From Antedon mediterranea (lineage: Eukaryota > Echinodermata > Crinoidea > Comatulida > Antedonidae): a stretch of DNA of 64,000 nt. Position 1 is the stretch's first letter. Every line of letters begins with the position of its first letter. The notes under the pieces were generated by a model that ran no database searches, had not been told where the DNA came from, and worked only from the letters and a program-made list of their open reading frames with translations. The position numbers and the translations under genes are program-made. The DNA is taken from contig NC_092671.1 of the NCBI RefSeq assembly GCF_964355755.1, positions 36,599,304-36,663,303 on the forward strand, given 5' to 3'. Positions 55,756 through 64,000 of the stretch are shown one piece after another.

Positions 55756-57789
55756 AAATGTACAGTAGAAAACCATCCTGCAACGCCTACGTACTAGGCC
55801 TGGTCTGAATTGCACACAAGTGTGTCTGATCAACTTCTTTCTGAATAGTCCCATTGTTTTGTGCACCTGACAACCAGCTATCATTTGTCTGTGCATAGCA
55901 GGGGCTTCGATCAACACCAACACTTGGTTATCTCCCCTACTCTTCTGAATCTGAATCCTTTTCAAGTGTACAGTTAGATGTGTATACTGGACCTAAAGGC
56001 CAAAGTCCATATTCTTAAACGCGTTCCCATGATGCAACAGAAGCAGGTATAATCATATACTATATCATTTTACATTTAGGTATGAATACAAAAGCTGTCA
56101 TAAAAACAAGAAACCAACAATAAATATGTTTTTTTTCTCAAAATACTATTGTGTGGACTTGGGCCCTTCTTATCCAGATATTCAATTAAGTACCCATCTA
56201 CTCTAGTTCCATCTACTCTGAAAGCAGTCTCATATCTGTTAAAATATTTTAACAAAACATTTGTAGCAGGGCTTGGGCTGACATAGATTTGAAACTTTTC
56301 TTTAATTTGAAAAAAAAAAAAAATACCCAAAAAACAATATCAGTAATGTATAAATAGAAACTAATTCAACAAATGTGAAACCTAATTTTCGGCAGAAAAA
56401 AAAATTGTAATGAATTCTTAAGAGTAATTGATTGATATTTGCCATTGGCTAAACCAAATCCGTCCCGGAATTCATTATTCTTTAATGTCACCATCTCCTC
56501 TGGGAATGGTATTTCTTAAATTAGTAAGAGCTGAGAAACAGATATGAACGTGTTATAAAGATCTTTCTTGAAATGAGGAGAGCGGCGGAAGCAGTTGAAT
56601 GCTCGTGTCGACATCAAGGGAACTAGTTTATATGCGAATGCGAAAATTGTTAGAGAGTTAAATAGTAACAGATACGTTTTAGGAGAAGTAGTGCAGTGCA
56701 CGCTAATCATGTTTGTAGGATATAAGAAAATTGTATTTAGAAAGTGCATTTAACCTTATTTTCTGTTCACATATTCAAGCCTAGTTTTCAACAACTTGAA
56801 ACTGCATGAAAATGGATGTATACAATATTGTATCCCTTGGTGTGAGATACACCCCAGATAAGGCTCTACCAAAGATTAGGTTATACTGTGTAGGATATCC
56901 TACGCAAAAGGTTTGCTAATAACATACCAAATACCTGGGCTTATATCTACTGTGACGGGTTTAAACCAAGGATAGGCTTGTATCAGTGGCTGTAACCTGT
57001 TTCTGTAACTATAGGCCTGTTCCTAAATTCCTTTGAACTGGGAAAAAAACAGGTTGTCTGACCTTTTTTATTTGATAATAACGTGCATATAAAATTATTT
57101 TATTACAAGATTAAACTGTTTTTCTTCAAAAACAGAATATTTATATAACACTGTGATAACCGGCCTACATTCCATGTTAAATTTGCTGTTTCTGTCAATA
57201 TTCTGTACTTTATTATTGAGACGTTATACATTTAAATCCGATGTCGCCCGTTAAACTTACCCTATATATGTGTTCCCATTCCTTAAAGAGATTCAAAACA
57301 CAATATAAGAAATGAAGGTTCAAAGAATTTTGTCTATTACTGAGAATTCAAACAACTGTGGCATCATTTATGATAAATGATAAATTGCGAACAAAAGTTG
57401 CACAGGATGTAAAAATAGACAGATAATAAATATCAAGTTATAAATATGAAATTCATAATCCACATGTTGAAAAAAAATACAAATCTTATCCATGCAAAGT
57501 TATGAACCTGTAAATGCCTTGATAATAATAAAGATTTATTTATTATATTAGATTAATCATATATTTCAATTTAGAACACTAAAACTCTTCATAAAAAAAA
57601 AATGTGATTCTTGTAGTGAGCCCTCTATATTGAGAAAATTTGTAAAATAGCACCCTCTATAGTTTTGTATACAGTGTTACTGTATCTTATTCTGAAGCTG
57701 TAAACCTTAATTTAATTTATTACATTCTATTGTACAGATTTTTTAAGGATGATAATTTTTTTTTAAAGTATAATAATGAATGAAAAGAA
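55756..57789. other. MCC intron 3, no gene seen
   Basis: About 2 kb. Minus-strand open stretches of 75-84 codons have no recognisable domain and lack splice context. Nothing assigned. Confidence 0.4.
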
Positions 57790-58700
57790 TGAATGAATGA
57801 ATATTTATTTTGACCAAAAATTGGGTCAAAACAAGATTATTTACCTGAGAAAACAGTAATTTAAAACACATAATGTAATAGTCAAATTGTCTGTCAGACA
57901 ATGCATTTTTTGGTTAAAGACCCCTTCCCTGCAATTTTGGACGTTTTTTGGAAAATAATACATATATATCACTTTAAAAACATTAAACCATGTCATTCCT
58001 TGTCTTAAATGTACGTTTTATGGTAAATTATGATAAAAAGTGAGAAACAATGCACTACCTAAGTAGCTCGCGGCGATCGACCTCTCGTGGACGGTCTCAG
58101 GCCTAGCCTAGCTAGGCTTAGTTTTGTAGGCCTAGCTGGTAAACATCGGTAACGTACGAACATCGTACGCTAGCTATATACCTAGCCTGACGTTGTATAG
58201 TTGCTACATTAATTGTCTTTCTATTTTTGCCAGACTCCGTTGATACAAATTGGGGAAAACCCGGTATTTTCGCTGAAAAGTTAGGAGTCTTCCATTTGTT
58301 TTGGCTTCACGATCGATCGAAAAGTGGGCGAATTACAGGTGAAAAACAACAATATCAATCCGCGCGCAATGCATTTTGGGATTTATAGCGGGCCGCTATA
58401 ATTATTAAAATCGATTTATTTTTCACATTTTTAACCGTTTAAAGACGAAAAAAGTTATCGCAATAGGACCATATAGTATTATTTTTACATTAAATATAGT
58501 TTGTGATCTTAAATTAGATCTAAAAAACGTAGGGAATGGGGCTTTAAATTTGTTGGCTTTTTATAAGTGAAATCATTTTTTTCCCATTTTGTTTTCTTAT
58601 GGAAGTGAATAACTTCATTAATACTGCAAAATGGCCTATTCAACATCTGATTTTATAAATCTTTATTTTTCATGATTTTTGGGGGACAATACATCTTTAA
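57790..58700. mobile_element. TTAA MITE family C, reverse copy, split by family B
   Basis: Left part 57790-57913 (ACCAAAAATTGGGTC; TTATTTACCTGAG; ATTGTCTGTCAGACAAT) and right part 58548-58700 (GGCTTTTTATAAGTG; CAAAATGGCCTATT; GGGGGACAATACATCTTTAA) are colinear with the reverse complement of 37355-37646. They are interrupted exactly at a TTAA by the family B element. Confidence 0.82.
57914..58547. mobile_element. TTAA MITE family B, copy 2, nested in family C
   Basis: TTAA at 57914-57917 and 58544-58547, termini AAGACCCCTTCCCTGC and GTAGGGAATGGGGCTT. 626 bp, reverse orientation to 30566-31201, with few differences. Confidence 0.93.
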
Positions 58701-59032
58701 CTTTTTTACTTTTTACCTAGTTTTTGTTGAATCTAGTAGAATTTTACATTTCGTTTTATTATTTGTAAGATTACTAATCTATAGTAAATCTAACATTACA
58801 ATACCAAATCTCACGATGGTATTAAAAACAAATCAAACTCGGTCATGTTGATAATAATACCGATGCTGGACTCCAGAGAACCAAAATCAGTCAAGCGTTG
58901 CAAAGTACAATCAAGCACGTCACAACATTCTGACCAGTGGCCTACTTTTTCAAGTTTCTTTTTATTACATGATAACATATTATGTCTGGACATTAATGGC
59001 TCACTGATTATAGGTGCATTTTAAGCATTTAA
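58701..59032. other. No gene seen
   Basis: AT-rich intron sequence. Confidence 0.4.
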
Positions 59033-59343
59033 GAGGGCGTGTGGCGCAGTGTGTTAGATGTTTGACTACTGATCGTGAGATCAAGGTTCGAATCCAACTC
59101 TCGTCGCATTGCTTGCATCCTTTAGGCAAGATACTTAACTTACGTTTGCCTCTCTCCACCCAGGTGTATAAATGGGAACCCGGTTAGATCAAGACACAAC
59201 TTTGTGCTGATTACTAGCTGCATTATGGGAGTATGTTTCCATACGTGTTTGACAAAAAAAATGACTGGGGTAATAATGTTCAGCGCTTAGAGGTTTCACA
59301 ACATAAGGCGCTATATAAATCCAGGATATTATTATTATTATTA
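59033..59343 (+). mobile_element. SINE family B, full-length
   Basis: tRNA-like head with A-box TGGCGCAGTGTG and B-box GGTTCGAATCC; middle TTTAGGCAAGATACTTAAC and TGTATAAATGGGAACCC; 3' end AGCGCTTAGAGGTTTCACAA, GGCGCTATATAAATCC and (ATT)n. The GGCGCTATATAA plus (TTA)n ending is shared with the LINE at 11583-14637, so the SINE probably borrows that LINE's reverse transcriptase. Confidence 0.92.
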
Positions 59344-59536
59344 TTATAATGCTGTATGGTAGTTTCACTAGCTTTAGTACATACATACATTGTGCATGAG
59401 ATAAAATTCCATGTTTTTTCACCTGACGTTATTCGTATACAATAATTCAGAAATCAACCTTTTTTGCAAATTAACAAATTAAATTTGCTGTATACCTGTA
59501 GGTATGCAAGGGTATTGCTAAACACTGCAAACCACA
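59344..59536. other. Spacer
   Basis: No gene recognised. Confidence 0.4.
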
Positions 59537-59615
59537 CAGCAAACCTAAAAAAAAAACCATCGCAAACCCCATCGAATTTCGATGGGGTTAGCTTTTTTTT
59601 TGGGAGGTTTGCGCT
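59537..59615. repeat. ~79-bp hairpin around CCCCATCGAA/TTCGATGGGG
   Basis: A core of 20 bp pairs perfectly (CCCCATCGAATTTCGATGGGG has one unpaired base). The arms extend through A-run/T-run and CAGCAAACCT / AGGTTTGCGCTG. It could fold as an RNA hairpin or be a small foldback MITE. Nothing shows transcription. Confidence 0.7.
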
Positions 59616-59776
59616 GTTTTTTAATTATTGAAAAAAAAAATGCAATTTAAAATAAAATATAAAAAGGCCATACCAAGTGTGTAGTAACCTGTATCTAAAC
59701 TAAAACTATATTATTAACCAACAATAATAAATATATTTTAGAAATTATTTCTTAAAAGTTTTAATGGTCATTTAGC
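59616..59776. repeat. Left member of a flanking duplication
   Basis: AAATTATTTCTTAAAAGTTTTAATGGTCATTT near 59737-59770 is echoed at about 60190-60228 on the far side of the SINE. Confidence 0.6.
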
Positions 59777-60083
59777 TTGAGTGTGAGTGAGTGGCCGAGC
59801 AGTTAAGACAGTGGAACCATAATTACGTAGCCATAACATCGGCAGGGGTTCGAGGCTCACTCACTCCATGGTTCTGGTGGTAGAACAAGTCTTCTCGGAT
59901 AAGGACTATAAACCGTAGGTCCAGTGTACACATCTAGTTTGTGTGCACTTTAAAGAACCTAGTACGTCTTTCGAGACGAGTAGGGTGTTACCCCGGTGTA
60001 TTAGTATATCACAGCCACTGATCACCAACTGGGCCTTCTGGGAGACCAGTCCTTGACTGAAGAGGTTACCCAGTATAAATATA
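59777..60083 (+). mobile_element. SINE family C, full-length (Leu/Ser-tRNA-like head)
   Basis: Head GTGGCCGAGCAGTTAAG (A-box of a long-arm tRNA type) and GGTTCGAGGC (B-box). Body GGATAAGGACTATAAACC, GTGCACTTTAAAGAACC and GGTGTTACCCCGGTG. 3' end GAGGTTACCCAGTATAAATA. A 3' fragment lies at 27536-27598 on the minus strand. Confidence 0.9.
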
Positions 60084-60639
60084 TATTTCAATCAATTAGC
60101 TTACCTTAACATACTAGTTTGATAGAATAATAATATTACCATTTTTTTTTTAGGTATGCAAAACAACATAATGAATAAATAGATTTTACGAAATTATTTC
60201 TTATAAGTTATGTTTTAATGGTCATTTGATGTCATAATGAATTCCAATACAATACTAGCTTGCTAGAATAATATTATTAATGGCCCAAGGACCTAAATAT
60301 TTCAATAGTCATTTTAATACATTGGTCATTTATCATTTTTCATTTGTTGGCTAGTTGTGGATCAATAGTTAGCTAATGATTCTTGTACAAGTCTAATGAG
60401 GACATAATCAATGGTCAGTTTGTGATTACACAGCTGGACAAACACCTTGGATGCGCTGCATGAATTCAACATTTTATCTTTAGAAACAACAATCATTACG
60501 TACTGCTAAAATTCTCCTTTAATTGATGATTATAAAGTATAGAGTTAAAATTTATTTTCATATTTCATACTGGCTAATTTAAAGATGGGAAACCTATGCT
60601 TTCAATAAACCAAGTCTCATATTATTACATTGTTAAAAA
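60084..60639. other. No gene seen
   Basis: Includes the right member of the duplication that flanks the SINE. Confidence 0.4.
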
Positions 60640-60748
60640 TATAAGTTTGACAAAAAAATACCAAATATGGTAGTGATATGCCCAAATATAGTAGAGATAT
60701 GACATATTTTTTTGTCACATAAAGTTTGATAGTGTAGACAGAACTTTA
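60640..60748. mobile_element. TIR MITE family M, left end lost
   Basis: Starts AAGTTTGACAAAAAAATACC; right end GATAGTGTAGACAGAACTTTA. Confidence 0.82.
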
Positions 60749-61957
60749 GGTAGTGGCGCTGTTTGACCATCAAAAAGGTCTTGTGAATTGTGACAGGATT
60801 TGAACCAATGACATTAGGATTAGGAAGCAAGCCACTGTACCACTACTAATATGCAGCAAAGTCAAATGTGAATGTACTTTATTCCATTGGGATCGTTAGA
60901 GGGAATCGAACCATGCATACATCGGTCTTCGCGGTTAAATGCACACATCATAACTTCAAAGTTTTTACCATCTGCTTTAGATGAAGTTATCAACCTTAAT
61001 ATGCTTTTAATACAATCTAATCATAATTAATATGTAATAATCCAATTATTTCATCTTTAAATTAACATTCGTTTAATGATTTAGCAGCTGGTGGGGTAAT
61101 TATGGTATCTTTGCGGCCGATTTTGAAGGTTTTTTCCTTATCAGTTATCTCCCATGGAAGGATGCTGTTTCAGAAATTGATTAAAGAATCTCGCTTTGCT
61201 GGCAGCAAGCAAACTCTATTGACATACATTAACTGTATGGTACATAAACATCATTAACAAGAAAGTATTTTGATAAAACGAAATGCATTTAGCAGTGATG
61301 TTATTCGGTGTTGAGATGAAAGCTGCATTTGCTAATTGGAGTTCATAACCTTAAATAATCGTCTTAGACTTGTGAAAGGTATGTACGGAGTGAGTAATAA
61401 CTTTTAATTGAAGTTTTAACAAGTTTTGTCTTGAAGAAACGATAATTATCATGAATTTGAGGCAGTATATGTCGCTAATAGCCAACCTGTATTCTGAGAA
61501 CATACCTAGTAAGGGGACATTTTGTTGGGTCCAAAAGATGTACATATTTCTATGGGTTGTACTGTCTCAAACCTCTTGTTCAAATTAGTTTTACTAGTCT
61601 TATCCAAACATTTTCTTCCCTTCCTACTGTATCTTTCTCCCTCTCTCTTCCCATCTGTTCCCTTATGTTTGGATTTAGGCTAATACTATTTTGTATCAAT
61701 TGAGATCCAGCCACACACATGTACCAGTAATCATACAATGTTGTAGACAAGCAAGAACAGGTTGACATTTCCTGATTCCCATTTATCATACCAAAGTTAT
61801 CCTGGACTATTGGAATTAATGCAAGTAGCAATTATCCATCCCGTCTGACCGTCTCCTAAGGGATTATTCTAAAAATAGGTTAACATAAAGGTTAAAGTAA
61901 TTGTCATTATTTTGTGATGTAATTAACAACCAAAAGTTAAAAAACTTATTTTTAAAG
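60749..61957. other. MCC intron 3, no gene seen
   Basis: About 1.2 kb. No element or exon recognised. Confidence 0.4.
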
Positions 61958-62104
61958 CTTAAGCTCTGTATACACTATCAAACTAGTTTGACGACAAAAA
62001 AAAGGTGTGATGTGCCTACCCAAATATGGTAGTGATATGACATCATCATGTTCATGGGCACATCACATTTTTCTGTCAAGTTTGATAGTGCAGACAGAGC
62101 TTTA
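61958..62104. mobile_element. TIR MITE family M, intact ends
   Basis: CTTAAGCTCTGTATACACT to GATAGTGCAGACAGAGCTTTA. 147 bp. Confidence 0.9.
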
Positions 62105-63811
62105 GGATATTTTAAACAATTACTTATTTTGTACTGTTATGTATTTAGTCACAGTACAGTTTTAAAGGGTGAGTTCTACAGTGTCTGAAAAACAGACCAG
62201 AACAAAAAGTTAGCCTTTACCAAACCCATCAACTACACACATACTTGCAATGGTTTTTATAGACAACTAGACAAAAGAATGGAATTATGATAGTTAAATG
62301 AAAAATAAAGCAACAATGATATGAATGAAACTTGCGGTAAAAATATCTACAACCTAAACTCAAACGGTTTTTATAGACAACAACAACTAGACGAAAGTGG
62401 CCTGGAAAATTAGAAATTTATGAAAAGATAGGCACATTACACATTACTGTTATTATCAAGACACCTATTTAGAAATAATTACAGAAGAAATTTAAAACGC
62501 CTTGTGATTCATTCATATATCAGGTGTGTTCACATTGCTCATTCGTTAGTCATCGATATAATGATACACTTATCTTGATTGTGTTACATGTATATAATTT
62601 CATCCACTATGCCTCCAGGTATTTTCTAAAATTATTTATGAAATCATAACATCACATCACTTAGTTATTTTGTGGATTGATTGATTGAAATTGAAAATAA
62701 GATTTTGGAATAAAGTCATACTGTGATTAAAAAGTAACACAAAATAATAAGAAAGTATATTATCATTATGTTGATATTATTTTTGCAGTACACCACGTTT
62801 ATTTGATTCTGAAAAGAACAGTTTTTTTAAAAATGTTATACTACTGATCGTCCTCAAGAGTGAGAATGCAGAAAGGCCAGGAAAGGAGGAATATAAGTGA
62901 AATTGGGTGGGACTGGTGTGAAAGCTAAAAATATTAATTTAGTACTATATTATATATTTAATACAGTTTTACATTTTGTACCAGCAAAACTGAAACGTAT
63001 GATTTTGTCTAGAATGTAATTAATACCCATAATTCTGCAATATCTAATGTTCTTTTTACACTCAAACTTTATGGCTTGTAGAAGAAAAAAGCTCAAGATA
63101 TTTTTAATACAGTACCTCAAATGTTTGTTTGTGGGTATTTTTACTGCATAATTTTCCTTCTACTGTAAATGTAAAGAAACGAAATGTTTTTTTATTGATT
63201 ATTTCCAACAAAGCAATTTATCATATTGCATATATAATATTATAAAAAATTATTTTGGAACTATTTGTTCAGAGTCCTTATTGTGCTGAATTGGTACATA
63301 TTTTTAGAGGCTACACACCAGGGACCTATTTCTGTGGCTAGACCAGCATTTTATTGTATCCGTCTGTCTAAGAATGGAATTATGATGATGGGATAATTGA
63401 ATGGATTGCTTTCCACATCATGGTCATGTTCAAAGTTGTTTCTAAATGCAGACCAAGGTTGCACCAGTTGGTGCAAAAAAACCCAAAAGTAGAATTTATA
63501 CAAAAGAAACAATTCAATTAGAAAACCGTTAATGCTGTAATAATAGATTTCAAGGATTCTGTGGAATGCAAGGTTTCATAGTGTCTAACAAACTCATTTG
63601 TGCTTTATATAAAAAATAAAGAAAATCAAAAACCCAGCAACAATTATATTACAGTGCTATTGACTTCATGTCCTCCATGAGGTAGAAATATATCCAACTT
63701 AAGCTCGAACACAAATTTTCCACTTTATATGTAGACATCCTATCATTAGGCCACCGGCGCTTTTCAGTATGCCAGATAGGGTATGAAAAAAGTCAATTTG
63801 AACATTCAATA
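62105..63811. other. MCC intron 3, no gene seen
   Basis: About 1.7 kb. I looked for the next MCC exon (start of the coiled coil) and did not find it. Confidence 0.45.
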
Positions 63812-63977
63812 TTAAATGTCTACACTATCAAACTTTGTGAAAAAAAAATGTGTTGTGCCCATATATGGAAATGATGATGTCATATCATTACCATATTAGA
63901 ACATATCACTACCATATTAGAATACTGTATATCACTACCATATTTGGGCATGGTTTGATAGTGTAGACAGAGCTTTA
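63812..63977. mobile_element. TIR MITE family M
   Basis: Left TTAAATGTCTACACTATC (shortened); right GATAGTGTAGACAGAGCTTTA. Core ACTACCATATTAGAA/ACCATATTTGGGC repeated. Confidence 0.88.
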
Positions 63978-64000
63978 TTTTTTATTTGTCTGGGGACAAA

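Noticed and set aside
55738-55965. 75-codon minus-strand ORF next to MCC exon 3
   Set aside because: It begins inside a MITE and has no recognisable domain or splice context.
59040-59110. tRNA gene
   Set aside because: A- and B-box are present, but the acceptor stem does not pair and the sequence continues into a SINE body with an ATT tail.
59785-59860. tRNA-Leu/Ser gene
   Set aside because: Same reason: it is the head of a SINE with a body and 3' end, and a second fragment of the family exists at 27536.

Overview
The window is eukaryotic: AT-rich, intron-containing, and packed with LINEs, SINEs, miniature inverted-repeat elements (MITEs), foldback and Helitron-like elements. It looks like a marine invertebrate deuterostome, possibly an echinoderm. 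That guess rests on the general character of the repeats, the very frequent octamer TAGGCCTA, and an MCC orthologue that keeps the EF-hand N-terminus. The species cannot be fixed from sequence alone.

Region 1 (about 93-21815) is a tandem array of a unit of about 2.4-2.5 kb, seen whole, with both edges inside the window. Each unit carries a decayed minus-strand LINE 3' end. Units differ by datable insertions: a 608-bp TTAA-flanked element (unit 1), a 5'-truncated LINE piece shared by units 2 and 3, a nearly full LINE of the CR1/L2 group with a single in-frame stop (unit 5), and very small palindromic insertions near the right end. Because units are near-identical, each insertion has an empty-site control next to it. 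The array is broken at 16586-19836 by a foreign block holding what looks like a 3- to 4-exon gene fragment for an acidic protein. The whole interval is bracketed by two direct copies of a segment of about 320 bp (16586 and 22027).

Region 2 (22350-26082) is gene-poor sequence upstream of the host gene. Region 3 (26083-64000) is the 5' part of one host gene on the + strand, MCC (colorectal mutant cancer protein, long EF-hand isoform). Exon 1 is 26083-26246, exon 2 is 45312-45607 and exon 3 is 55433-55575. The splice sites are canonical and phase-compatible, giving 201 codons; the gene continues past the right edge. Its introns of about 19.1, 9.8 and more than 8.4 kb hold almost all the other features: a 1.9-kb palindromic foldback element, a 23-bp minisatellite split by a SINE, a three-copy head-to-tail Helitron/Helentron-like array, a PIF/Harbinger-like element, TTAA MITEs (one nested in another), eleven copies of one TIR MITE, and three tRNA-derived SINE families.

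The most unusual signals are (a) 16-18 bp hairpins inserted with perfect 7-bp duplications, two of them proven by empty sites; (b) TAGGCCTA arising as a 6-bp insertion at TATA, again with empty sites; and (c) a strong excess of TACTGTA/TACAGTA in the MCC introns, the form expected of Tc1/mariner excision footprints. Apart from MCC and the acidic gene fragment I see no convincing host protein gene and no true RNA gene.
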